Part shown: positions 44,515-57,645 of the stretch, in pieces | Numbering within the stretch: position 1 is the first letter of the stretch | Layout of the letters: each line of letters starts with the position of its first letter | From: Amaranthus tricolor | Taxonomy: Eukaryota > Streptophyta > Magnoliopsida > Caryophyllales > Amaranthaceae | NCBI RefSeq assembly: GCF_026212465.1 | Contig: NC_080058.1 | Location: forward strand, 20,039,333-20,103,332 | DNA: 64,000 nt | Reading direction: 5' to 3' | Notes under the pieces: model-generated | The model's database searches: none | Seen by the model: the letters and a program-made list of their open reading frames with translations, nothing else | Told to the model about the DNA's origin: nothing | Position numbers and translations under genes: made by a program

Positions 44515-46602
44515 CTATGCAGGGTCATGCCCTTTAAAAATTTGCCATTCTTCAAATAAATCTCTATAATCATTAAGGTATATTTCTAACGCATGTCGTT
44601 GACGGGGGTTCAAATCCGCAACCTTAGCAGGTAGTCTTGCCAGTGGAGCGAATCGACTGGGCCATTCATTCAGGAACTGAAAACACAAAAGGATAATGTC
44701 CGTTATTAATTCATTAAAAAAAAATCTGAAAAAAAAATGATAATAAAACTCACGTATTCAGATCTGCTCTGAGAAGGACCAGGACCGGAAGTAGGCCCTT
44801 CGTCCGGGGCTATGTACGGGTGTGAGCACACTTTGAACCAATCAACGTAATTAGGTTCAGCCTCAAAAGGAACAGAAGCCCGACGAAGTCCCTGCTCAAC
44901 AAGGCGGGCACTATAGGGGAACCTACTCCATGCCTCCAATTATACAGCAGAAGAAGGAACGGTCACGTAGTAGGTACCGTGTGCCGGTTGGACAGCCTTG
45001 GCTGGTCTAATAGGAGCGGGAGGAATAGCCTGCACGAACCCAATCTGTTGCAATGTCCGCTCCGGCAAATACACCTCCACAACATCAAAGCACGTGATAC
45101 CCCCGATTACGGTGGTGCGTGGGTGATCATTCAGCAACGCACCAGCAGCAGAATTGTAGGGAGTCCATTCAACCTGCATACAAGCGAAGTTCACAAAAAA
45201 TACTATAAATTGAAAACAACATGCATGACAAAATGTAATGAACAGTACCTGAGTCTCCGTCATTGAATCAAGAACCTTGCGGTAGTCCCTCAACCTGTCC
45301 AGCTCACGACATGGTTTTTTCGGTGTCCACATCTCCGCCCTAGTCATGTTTGGCACATCTTCTCGGCGAGCATGAGGGCGGAAAGCGGGAAAGTACTCAT
45401 AGATCCATGTCTGGAGCAATGTGAGGCATCCAGCAATGGTCTTGCAACCAGCCCTAAATGCCATTCCGAGCTGCCTGTACAAGAACGCCAAGGTCACCGC
45501 ACCCCAGGCCACGTCCTGCTGATCGTCGTTCACGGCAAGTATCGGGTGAGGTCGCATGCCAATTCTGGACTTATCCGCCAACAAGGTAGAGCCGATGACA
45601 GCCATGTAGTACGCTGTCTTCTGGGTATCCATGGCCTGCGACCTATGACACAGCCGCATCAATTCAGCAACAGTTATGCATCCGCCGGTGAATGAACCTT
45701 TACGCCGAAGCTCAGACAGAGGCTCCCCGAACAGATTGGTGATACCAACCTCCCACTCCGCCTCCGAAGGCTCAGCCGGCAGAGAACCTTCAATAGAAAT
45801 ACCCAATATGCGTTGCACGTCGTGCAACATAATCGTCATCTCTCCCCAGGGCATGTGGAAGGTGTTTGTATCCGGCTGCCACCTCTCGACGAACGCAGAT
45901 ATCAAAGCACAATCGATGTGCTAGTGCATAATGACCGGTAGTCGGCCGAGGGAAGTGGCAGGTAGAACATCGTTTAGCGCATCGGACATATCCTTCAGTC
46001 CGATGATGGACTCCACCGGTCTCTTCCTAATACGGCATTCTAGAATCGGAGGCGTACGCTCGGATTCGTCATAAATAAGTTTAGCTATGTGCCCTCCATA
46101 GCTAGGGATCAGTCGCGTATCTGTCGGCCCACCGGGCTGGGGTGATGTCACTAACCAGTCCGTGTCAGTGGACTGTGAGGGCCTGCTCTCCTGTGGCAGC
46201 TGATTATCGACAAAACTACGTCCTGCGCGCTCAGATGCGGCAGAAGAACTCGGGCCGCCCCGGGCAAATCTGTCGTCGGGGCCGCGAACAACAGCCCTGT
46301 CCAATTGGCGACACTCAGTACCTTGGAACTGAACATCATCAGCATCATTATCATCATCACTATAAACCCCCCAACTACTCTGGAGGCTGTCAGCCTGGTC
46401 ATCAATAGGAGTACGCACTTGGTTCAGCGTACTCGACCTTTGGGCCTCACTGTGTCTGACAGCCTTTTCATGCCTAGCCCTCCTAGCAGAACCCGTCACC
46501 CCCCCTCTCATGCGGGTCCCCTCTAATTAAAGTAGGCCTTGAACTATTACCTCTCAACAAATACCTAAAAAAACCTTTTCCTTTTCCTTGATTACCAGCC
46601 AT
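44515..46602 (-). pseudogene. Plant mobile domain (PMD, MAIN-like) gene, lightly broken
   Basis: The reading frame is 46511-45249, 45173-44754 and 44676-44515, with introns of 75 and 77 bp. Motifs: LISAFVERWQPDTNTFHMPWG, MTIMLHDVQRILGI, LAFLYRQLGMAFRAG and IAGCLTLLQTWIYEYFP, all typical of PMD/MAIN-like proteins. Three lesions lie in the otherwise continuous frame: TAG at 45921-45923, TAA at 44940-44942 and an extra G in a G7 run at 46499-46505. The last hides a better start (MAGNQGKGKG) at 46602. The 75-bp intron is stop-free and in frame. The gene ends HDPA-TAG and converges tail to tail on the transposase-OTU gene, 121 bp apart. PMD proteins are linked to silencing and genome stability; the role within a MULE is unknown. 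Confidence 0.85.
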
Positions 46603-46619
46603 TTTCTACAATTTTTACA

Positions 46620-46910
46620 GTTTTATTCAAAGATAAATAATAATTTAACAACAAAAAAATTAACATACAAATTTACACTAATAATTTATAAAACAACACA
46701 TGAACATATTTATAATAATAAAAAAAATAACAATCACATTAATAATAACATAATTAATTATAATAACATTAACATATATTTAATAAAAAAAATACAATCA
46801 AAATAATAATAAAAATAAAATTAATAATAATAACATTAACAACAATAATAACATACTTCAAAATTTAAATTAATTATTCCTAAATATACCCAAAAAAAAA
46901 AAATTAAAAA
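46620..46910. other. AT-rich 5' flank of the PMD gene
   Basis: More than 90% A/T with many AATAATAAC words. Presumably leader or promoter of the PMD gene; no clear signal stands out. Confidence 0.4.
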
Positions 46911-47006
46911 GGGAGGCGCCCAGATCTGGGCGGCTGGACCCCGGTTCAGCCGCCTAATTTTAGGCGGCTGAACCGGGGTCCAGTCGCCCAGATCTGGGCG
47001 CCTCCC
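46911..47006. repeat. 96-bp near-perfect GC-rich palindrome
   Basis: The left arm begins GGGAGGCGCCCAGATCTGGG and the right arm is its reverse complement, with about one mismatch per arm and an AATTTT centre. Each arm also contains the smaller palindrome CGCCCAGATCTGGGCG and the word ACCCCGGTTCAGCCGCCT. It is strikingly GC-rich within AT-rich flanks, so a strong hairpin or cruciform is expected. Confidence 0.92.
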
Positions 47007-47154
47007 TTTCATTTTTTTTTCTTTTGCATTCAAAACAATATATAAAATTTACTAAAAAATATAAAAATTACACATTACAACATACAAATTTACAATAATA
47101 ATTCAAAATTTATATTAATTAATTCTAAATACACGAAAAAAAAAAAATTCAAAG

Positions 47155-47247
47155 CAGTCGCCCAGATCTGGGCGGCTGTACCCCGGTTCAGGCGCCTAAT
47201 TTTGGGCGCCTGAACCGGGGTCCAGCCGCCCAGATCTGTGCGCCTCG
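47155..47247. repeat. Second ~90-bp GC-rich palindrome
   Basis: It has the same design as 46911-47006: CGCCCAGATCTGGGCGGCTG, ACCCCGGTTCAGGCGCCTAA, then the mirror arm. It lies about 150 bp further toward the MULE right end. Arms differ at a few positions. Confidence 0.9.
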
Positions 47248-47340
47248 TTTTGAAATTTTTTTTTTCTTTTGCAGCTAATTAAATTAAAAATAACTTACCT
47301 CGATTAATAATTTGGGGATTGTACTTAATTTTTGCTCCGA

Positions 47341-47521
47341 GATTTAGCTTTAGTGAGTTGTATTTAGTTGTAGTGAGAATAATTTTAGGTGGAGTGTGGT
47401 ATATATAGGAATTTTACCCTTAATGGCAATGTTGTTAATTTTTTATAAAGTAAGGGTAAAATGGTAATTTACTCAGGGGGGTGGCGATAAAATGAAAAGG
47501 GTGGCGGAATATAAGGATTGG
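47341..47521. repeat. MULE right terminal inverted repeat
   Basis: About 180 bp that reverse-complements 33,524-33,705 with only a few differences, and partly matches the left end at 40,884. It ends GGGTGGCGGAATATAAGGAT. The outer 9-mer GTAAAATTA has no partner that I found. Confidence 0.85.
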
Positions 47522-48026
47522 GTAAAATTAAGTGTCAAAATTTTATTATTTCCCCCACTTACCGACAACGACAAGTTTTCTTATCTTTTATGGGTGGAGC
47601 GGGAAATTTTGATTTACACAGTTATAAAGATAAAGATTCTCACTTTGATATTTAATGAAAATATTTTCAAATTTGTGTTGTTGGTAGAGATGTTGAAATG
47701 TGCTTGACTCCAAAATCTTAATCCGTAACGGAAGTTCGACTCGAAAAATCTAAACTGAAATGGAAGTTCTCCGACTCAAAATATATTTCTTAAATATTTA
47801 TCGAACCGCTTAACAACTGAAAATGAAAAAAAAATTGAACCCGAATTGCGGCTCGTTTGTATAACCGACATTTAACCGTCAACTGAGATTAGACGAACTT
47901 TATAGTGACCAAACCGAGTAATATCCAACCCTGAATCATACATGAAACTGAAATTAACTAAACCCGGACCAATTTTTAATTGAACTGTTGTAAATCTGAA
48001 CCGTTTTTTAATTGCACTATTGTAAA
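47522..48026. other. Intergenic sequence
   Basis: No gene is recognised. Words such as CCGAACTGG/AACCGT recur weakly from about 47,800 to 48,020 and may be an older hAT-MITE end next to the element that starts at 48,027. Confidence 0.35.
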
Positions 48027-48572
48027 TAGTGCTGAACAAAGTTTGGTCTAAACCGCAAACAAATTCGGACCAAACCGTAATTTTTATATTTTGTCTGGTC
48101 TACAGTCTAAACGATCTGGTCTGGAATTTTTTTTTATTTCAACAAAAAATTACAATTTACAATTTGTTCCCGGTGTTTTTATTTTTCAGACCAAACCAGA
48201 CCGCAAACCGGACTACGATAGAAAATTTTAATTTTTTTATAAAATAATTGGTTGTTACCTAGGTATTTCGAGATGCATTTATTTTTATATAGTAATATAT
48301 TTTTGAATTATGTTGATGCAATCAATTAATTAAAAATTATTATATTTGATAATTATAGGTGAGAAATATTTGCATAAACACATATATTAATTTGGAAAAA
48401 AAATAAAAATAAAAAACCGCAGACCAGACCGGACCAGACTGTCGTAGAACGGCTTGGTTCGTTTGGTGATTTGAACTGTCCGGTCCGATATGAAAAATTT
48501 TCGGACTAAAATTTTTGATTTGGTCTTATTTAAGTGTCAGACCAGATAAAAAACGGGCCTTGTGCACTCCTA
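48027..48572. mobile_element. Non-autonomous hAT MITE (546 bp)
   Basis: The ends are TAGTGCTGAACAAAG (left) and, reversed, TAGGAGTGCACAAGG (right). Flanking 8-mers ATTGTAAA (48019-48026) and ATTATAAA (48573-48580) differ by one base. Both subterminal zones are rich in GGTCTGGTC / GACCAGACC words. It is non-coding. Confidence 0.65.
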
Positions 48573-48603
48573 ATTATAAATTTGAATTGATGTGAAACTC
48601 TAA

Positions 48604-48654
<51 letters not shown>
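48604..48654. repeat. (AAT)n microsatellite
   Basis: About 16 AAT units directly right of the hAT MITE target site. Confidence 0.9.
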
Positions 48655-48655
<1 letters not shown>

Positions 48656-49147
48656 TTAATTAATTTTAGTTTATAAAATAACTTCAGAAAATTTTTTAAA
48701 AATTTAAGATATCAAATGATGAATGATTGAATACTATATTCTAGTATTACAACATTGTAAACAACTTTATGAATAAAATAACAAAGATTCTTAACCAAAT
48801 TAACATCAATATAAATCAATAAGCACCTTATAAAAATCCTGATATCTTAGTAATATGTTGAACTGCATCAAGATAAAAACTTATGTCTTTCATCAACAAT
48901 TCAATTATGAGTTATCTTGCTATCCATCCCTTTTTCTATAAAGAACTCTTAGCTGTTATTTTGTTTCCCAAAAATGTGAGACTTTTTTTTTGTTGCAATT
49001 TTGCTCTTCTATAAAGGGGACCACTTGACTTTCACTTTGTTCCACCAATAATATGGGATAAAAACTATTTTTCTAACTCTTCTCCCTTTTCTTTTATAAG
49101 AAAGCACTTAGCTTTCACTATGTTCCACCAACAATAAAGGATAAAAA
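48655..49147. other. Intergenic AT-rich sequence
   Basis: No gene is seen. The phrases CTTTCACT.TGTTCCACCAA.AAT recur at about 49,030 and 49,114, a small direct duplication next to the copia-2 LTR. Confidence 0.4.
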
Positions 49148-49366
49148 TGTTAAAAGGTAAGGAGAATATAAGGAGAAGAGTAGTATAAGAGATAAACTTA
49201 TATCAGTTTCTCTTGTATTTCATTATCTGTTGTGTCACAATACTACACAACCTTGCACATATATATTGCACAAGGAACATGAAAAGGAACAAATGTAGTA
49301 CTATAGGAAATGATAGATGAATCCACATTTCAATGCATTCATTGTGTGGTTACATCAATCACAACA
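49148..49366 (-). repeat. Copia-2 3' LTR
   Basis: Runs TGTTAAAAGG to ATCACAACA, followed by CTCCCCCTTGAATGC (the reversed polypurine tract). Length, about 219 bp, matches the copia-1 LTR. The partner LTR is outside the window. Confidence 0.75.
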
Positions 49367-49524
49367 CTCCCCCTTGAATGCATTACATATATGTGGAAAT
49401 TTTATTATGACATTCATAATCCTAAAACTGTCTCATTAAAAACCTTTATCAAGAAAAACCCAGTGGGAAAAAAAAACTGATTAAAGGAAAAAAGAGTACA
49501 GTGAGCATATTTCTCCCCCTGAAG

Positions 49525-51230
49525 TTAACATATGTCTCGAAATCGGCACATCCCAATCTTGCGTACCAAATACTCGAATTGCTTTGACGGGAGTGACTTT
49601 GTGAATAAATCAGCGGGGTTTTCACATGATTGAATTTCTTGGACTTTCATCTTTTTATCTCTCTGTAGATCATGTGCGAAGAATAATTTTGGTGACAAGT
49701 GTTTTGTTCTGTCTCCTTTAATGTATCCTTCTCTGACTTGGTTGATACATGCATCATTATCTTCATAAACTGTAGTTGGTGCCCTAGTTGTATCGTTTAA
49801 GCCACAATCCTTTTGGAGTTGGCCGATCATGGACCTCAACCATACACACTCTCGGCTGGCTTCATATAAAGCTATCAGTTCTGCATGATTTGAGGATGTA
49901 GCCGTTAGAGTTTGTTTTGTTGATTTCCAAGATATTATGGTTCCTGCATATGTAAATACATATCCAGTTTGTGACTTGGCCGTATGTGGATCAGATAGAT
50001 ACCCTGTATCAGCATACCCAGTGAGTATGGCATCATTTCCTGACTGGAAAAATAATCCAAGGTCTATAGTTCCCTTTAGGTATCGAAACAGATGTTTTAT
50101 CCCATTCCAATGTCTTTCTGTTGGTGCATTGCTATACTTAGCTAATAAATTTATAGAAAATGCTATATCAGGTCTTGTATTATTTGCTAAGTACATTAAA
50201 GCACCAATGACACTCAAGTGTGGCACTTCCGGGCCTAAAATTTCTTCGTCTTCTTCTTGTGGGCGGAATGAGTCATCTTTTCTATTTAGTGATCGTACCA
50301 CCATTGGGTAACTTAGTGGATGAGCCTTGTCCATGTAAAATCGTTTCAAAACTTTCTCAGTATAATTGCTCTGATGGACAAATATTCCACTTTTCAAATG
50401 TTCAATTTGTAGACCAAGACAGAATTTAGTTTTTCCTAAATCCTTCATCTCAAATTCTCTCATCAAATATTTAGCTGTTATCTCAATTTCTCTTGGGGTT
50501 CCAATTAGATTTAAGTCATCTACATACACAGCAATTATTATGAAATCGACTTGAGATCGTTTGATGAATACACATAGGCTAATTTGGTTCTTTTTAAATC
50601 CTGCTTTCATAAGATATTCACTCAAACGATTATACCACATTCGCCCAGATTGCTTTAACCCATACAATGATATCTTTAATTTTATAGAAAACATTTCTCT
50701 GGGTACATTTTTTATTGGTAAGTTTAGCCCTTTAGGGACCTTCATATAGATGTCTGTGTCGAGTGACCCATATAAATACGCAGTTACGACATCCATCAAT
50801 CTCATGTATAAGGATTGAGAAACCGTTAAACTTACCAAAAATCTGAGTGTGGTTGCATCAACTACTGGGGAATATGTTTCCTCACAATCAACTCCTGGCA
50901 TTTGAGAAAAACCTTGAGCTACAAGTTTTGCCTTGTATCTAACGATTTCATTTTTCTCATTTCTTTTTCTTACAAATACCCATTTGAAGCCTACTGGTTT
51001 TATGCCTTTTGGAGTTTGTAAAATTTGCCCAAAAACTTCTCTTTTTTCTAATGATTTTAATTCTGCCTCAATTGCTTCTTTCCATCTTGGCCAATCAGGT
51101 CTTTTTCTGCTTTCATTTATTGATATTGGCTCAAGATCATTTTCATCATTTATTATTTCAATAGCTACGAAATAAGCAAAGGATTCATTTGGATGATCCC
51201 TTTTCGATTCCCTTTTTTCTTGGAGAAAAT
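49525..51230 (-). CDS. Copia-2 reverse transcriptase-RNase H frame
   Basis: One open frame carries VRYKAKLVAQGFSQMPGVDC, TYSPVVDATTLRFLVSL, MDVVTAYLYGSLDTDIYMKV, LKISLYGLKQSGRMWYNRLS and the catalytic loop IAVYVDDLNLIG. RNase H follows (GYADTGYLSDPHTAKSQTGY, YEDNDACINQV, TKHLSPKLFFAHDLQ). It ends FRDIC-stop at 49525. The first ATG in the frame is 50901, but the frame is open further up to about 51,200, where a frameshift separates it from the integrase part. Unlike copia-1, the YVDD loop is intact. Confidence 0.88.
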
Positions 51231-51773
51231 ATAATTCATTGAGATTTCATAGTTTTCATCCTTTTCATTATCGGAAATGTCTTGATTTTCTCCTTTATTT
51301 TCATTTTCATTTTGAATATTATTTGGTGCACCTTCTAGTTTTCTCAATTTTCTTGGTTTTAAATCTTTTGAACCAAGTGGCCTTCCACGCTTTCTTTGCA
51401 CAAAAATTTGATCACTTTTTGCTTTTTCATCAAGAATTTCTATTCGAGCTGGAGTATTTGCTGGTGGTATATGTGATTTTATACCTCTCTTAGTATCTGT
51501 GAATGCATCAGGTAATTGGTTAGCTACACTTTGAAGGTGAACAATTCGTTGTATTTCTTGTTCACATGATTTTGTTTTTTGGTCCAAATATTCTAAATGT
51601 GTTGCTTTCCAAAAAAGTTCCATATTTCTTTTCTGTAAGTCCACATTCTCTCCCCCTAAGGATGGGAATATTGTCTCATTAAAATGGCAATCAACAAATC
51701 TAGCTTGAAATTGATCACCAGTTAATGGTTCAAGATATCGAATGATTGATGGAGATTCAAAACCGACATATAT
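51165..51773 (-). pseudogene. Copia-2 integrase C-terminal part
   Basis: It reads IYVGFESPSIIRYLEPL, ETIFPSLGGENVDLQKRNME and the basic RGRPLGSKDLKPRKLRKLEG. The open frame artificially continues into the chromovirus LTR on the right (MFSHDFPGHLNRAVT is LTR sequence). A frameshift at about 51,200-51,240 disconnects it from RT. Confidence 0.8.
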
Positions 51774-54386
<2,613 letters not shown>

Positions 54387-54404
54387 GACTACCCCCCTTA
54401 AAAG
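54387..54404 (-). other. Chromovirus polypurine tract
   Basis: On the minus strand CTTTTAAGGGGGGTAGTC abuts the 3' LTR, the expected plus-strand primer site for reverse transcription. Confidence 0.75.
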
Positions 54405-54549
54405 AAGTTACGTCCTCGTAACTTGCATGGCAACGGAAAACGTAGATCACATATGTTATCATAACAACACTTTGCAAAACAAAACTACCAACCAAAGTCT
54501 TAGCATTTTTCGCGCGAAATTCCTATTGCCCTCTACCCCCCTTAAGAAG

Positions 54550-55041
54550 TTACGTCCCCGTAACGCTACTGACCTGAAAAAGGTGAGGGTACTTTTCTCG
54601 CATAGCGTCTTCTGTTTCCCAAGTAGCCGCTTCACGCTCGTGATTTGACCACAGGACTTTTACCATAGGTATATCCTTCCTTCGAGTACTACGGACCTTC
54701 TTGTCCAAGATTCGAACCGGTTGCTCAGGGTAAGACAAAGATGTATCCAAATCTAAAGGTTCGGGATCTAGTACATGGTTGGCTGCGGCATGATACCGCT
54801 TTAGTTGAGACACATGAAATACATCATGTACCTTCTCTAAAGAGTTTGGAAGAGCTAACCGATAAGCCACTTTACCCACACGTTCCAAAACTTCATATGG
54901 CCCTATGAGTCAAGGGCTCAACTTTCCACGAGCACCAAAACGTACTACTCCGCGCATGGGTGATACACGAAGTAATATCTGTTCTCCCACGGTGAACTCC
55001 TCTGGCCGTTGTTTCAAATCAGCATACGACTTTTGGCGATC
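54550..55041 (-). pseudogene. Chromovirus integrase C-terminus and chromodomain
   Basis: 54550-54888 reads VGKVAYRLALPNSLEKVHDV, FHVSQLKRYH and then a chromodomain-type end (RILDKKVRSTRRKDIPMVKV, LWSNHEREAATWETEDAM). The part joining it to integrase (54,889-55,041) is in the same frame but contains TGA and TAG codons where Arg and Gln are usual. The chromodomain would direct integration to methylated-histone chromatin. Confidence 0.88.
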
Positions 55042-55815
55042 CTATGCCGCTTTCAAACGATCCCTTACCAATCTTACCTTCTCAGTCATTTGAAACAACA
55101 ATTCAGGTCCCAAGGTCACCGCTTCAGTGAAATCGTCCCAATAAACCGGGCTACGACAACGACGCCCATACAAAGCCTCGAATGGGGCCATCTGTATAGA
55201 AGCTTGATAACTGTTGTTGTAAGAAAACTCAACTAGATCCAAGTGTTCATCCCATGACCCTTGCCACTCCATGGCAATAGCGCGTAACATATCTTCCAAT
55301 ATCTGATTTGTTCGTTCTGTCTGTCCATCCGTCTGCGGATGAAACGACGTACTATAGAGCAACGTTGTACCCATTGCCTGTTGCAAGGTTTGCCAAAACT
55401 GTGACAGATATCGTGTGTCTCTATCGGACACGATAGTATGGGGCACACCGTGGTATCGCACTACATACTTAATGTAAGCTCAAGCCAATTGTTCCATTTC
55501 CCACCGACAGTTCATAGGGATGAAACGTGCTGATTTAGTCAAACGATCAACTATAACCCATAACGCATCATTACCTGCTTTCGTTCGAGGTAAACCCACA
55601 ATGAAATCCATAGAGATATCATCCCACTTCCATACCGGTATCTCTAACGGTTGTAATAACCCTCCTGGTCTCTTATGCTCACTTTTAACCTTTTGACAGG
55701 TTAGGCAGCGTGAGACATACTCTGCAATATCCTTCTTCATCCCAGACCACCAAAACATTAATTTGAGATCTTGGTACATTTTGTCACCACCCGATGGACG
55801 GAAAATTTCGTACAA
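55042..55815 (-). pseudogene. Chromovirus integrase
   Basis: 55480-55815 has the zinc-binding part ([20 protein letters not shown]) and the core start ([35 protein letters not shown]). 55042-55461 has VPHTIVSDRDTRY, YSTSFHPQTDGQTERTNQIL and SYNNSYQASIQMAPFEALYG. A stop or shift at about 55,462-55,479 separates them. The DDE residues look present. Confidence 0.88.
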
Positions 55816-57460
55816 TGCGCTTCATCCAGGATACGTTCCTTCAAAGATTCCTCCCCCGTCGGTAAACACCAACGACCCTTGAACCTCAAGCTTCCATCTT
55901 CATGGACAAGGAATCCCTCTGCTGTTCCTTCCCGTGCTTGCTCCTTTATCTTCAAGAGTTTTGGGTCTTTATCCTGGGAATTCAAGATTTCCTCAAAGAA
56001 CGAAGGTCGAATAGCCAAGGCATTCAGACATCCCTGTAGTTCACCTTTACGTACCACTTCCAAGTTCAGTCTAGCAAAATCCCGATGCAACTCTTCAACT
56101 CTGCCCAAGGCAGACAGTGAGTGACTAGACTTCCTACTCAAAGCATCGGCCACCAAGTTCGCTCGCCCCTCATGATATATGAACTCCAGGTCATAATCTG
56201 TCATCAACTCTAACCACCGACGTTGTCGCATGTTTAAGTCAGGTTGTGTATAGAGATATTTCAGACTCTGATGATCCGTGTAAATCCTACACTTAACGCC
56301 ATACAAGTAATGCCGCCATATCTTGAGAGCGAATACTATAGCGGCTAACTCCAGACCATGGGTCGGATAATTAACTTCATGTACTTTCAGTTGTCGTGAC
56401 GCGTAAGCAATCACCTTACGGTTCTGCATCAGAACACAACCCAATCCTTTCTTCGATGCGTCACTGTAAACAGTATAATCCAACTTAGGGTCAGGTAGAG
56501 TAAGAACAGGGGCCGTAGTTAACTTTTCCTTCAAAGTCATGAAGGCCTGTTCGCATTCATCAGTCCATTCGAACTTCTTCTCTTTCTTCATTAATGAGGT
56601 CATGGGCCGAGCAATACGCGAGAAATCCTTAACAAAACGACGGTAATACCCGGCCAAACCTAGGAAACTTCGTACCTCGGTGACGCTCTTGGGTGACGAC
56701 CAACTTCGAACTGTCTCCACCTTTACCGGATCCACTGAAATACCTTCCTTAGAGACAAAATGACCCAAAAATGATACCTTGTCCAACCAAAATTCACACT
56801 TTGACAGTTTCGCGTATAACTTGTTTTCTCGCAGGGTTTGCAGGACAAATCGTAGATGTTCCTGATGTTCATCCCGGTCCTTCGAATAGACCAATATGTC
56901 ATCAATAAAGATAACGACGAATTTATCCAAGTACGCACTAAACACTTGGTTCATTAAGCACATGAATGCAACCGGAGCATTTGTCAACCCAAACGGCATC
57001 ACTGTGAACTCATAATGTCCATAACGTGTTCTGAAAGCGGTTTTATGTATATCCCCTTCAGCTATTCTTAGCTGATGATAACCCGATCTTAAGTCAATCT
57101 TTGAAAAGATCCCGGCTCCTCTCAATTGGTCAAATAAGTCATCTATCCGGGGAAACGGGTATTTATTCTTTACTGTAACCTTACTTAACTCTCTGTAGTC
57201 AATGCATAACCTCAAACTACCATCTTTCTTTCTCACAAACAGAACTGGAGCGCCCCAAGGTGAAACACTAGGTCGAATATAACCCTTATCCAACAATTCT
57301 TCAAGCTGAGACTTTAATTCCTCCATCTCCTTTGGAGCCATACGGTAAGGGGCCTTAGAAATCGGTCAAGTCCCCGGTACCAAGTCAATCGTGAAGTCAA
57401 TTTCCCGTTGAGGTGGCATTCCGGGAATCTCGTCAGGAAAAACATCCAAAAAATTCATTC
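55758..57460 (-). pseudogene. Chromovirus reverse transcriptase and RNase H
   Basis: The long frame (55758-57341, 527 codons) contains [20 protein letters not shown], the RT active site [12 protein letters not shown], and RNase H ([30 protein letters not shown]). It also holds the start of the integrase zinc region. Upstream the expected EIPGMPPQREIDFTIDLVPG continues to about 57,430 but is cut by a TGA near 57,368 and an extra T at about 57,455. The 3' end is frameshifted at about 55,795, where [10 protein letters not shown] continues in another frame. Confidence 0.9.
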
Positions 57461-57645
57461 ACTACAGCAATATCCTTGGGATCCTCCTCTTCCTTTTCCC
57501 CCTAGCTGATATGACATAAGTACAAAGGGTGTCCTTGCCTCATAAGCCTTTGCAACTCTGAGGTCGACACCAAATTCGTCCTAGGCCCCTTGGGAAACTT
57601 CCTATATCTAACGCTTTCCCCTCGTGGTCCTTCCAATAAAAATCT

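Larger units (their letters stand above)
40884..47521 (+). mobile_element. MULE carrying transposase-OTU and PMD genes
   Basis: The left end GGGAGTCGCTAAATTTCGCC and the right end at 47,521 (reversed CCAATCCTTATATTCCGCC) share an imperfect TIR of about 100 bp containing TTTCATTTTATCGCCACCCC. Inside are a MULE transposase-OTU fusion gene (plus), a convergent PMD gene (minus) and GC-rich palindromes in both subterminal zones. No matching direct repeat flanks these two ends: the left 9-mer GTTTAACAA instead matches the flank of the end at 33,524, so the present pairing of ends may result from rearrangement. Confidence 0.8.
49148..51773 (-). mobile_element. Copia-2 element, 3' half, split by a gypsy insertion
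   Basis: A 3' LTR (49148-49366) is followed by a polypurine tract, reversed AAGGGGGAG. The minus-strand genes then read inward and stop abruptly at 51,773, where the chromovirus LTR begins. The missing 5' half should lie beyond the right edge of the window. It is related to copia-1, with shared RT motifs and the GRPLGSKDLKPRK tail. Confidence 0.88.

Noticed and set aside
29549..48654. Possible CRISPR-like arrays suggested by regular repeats
   Set aside because: Repeats are AAT microsatellites, a 63-bp triplication and a 140-bp tandem array without unique spacers; the sequence is eukaryotic.
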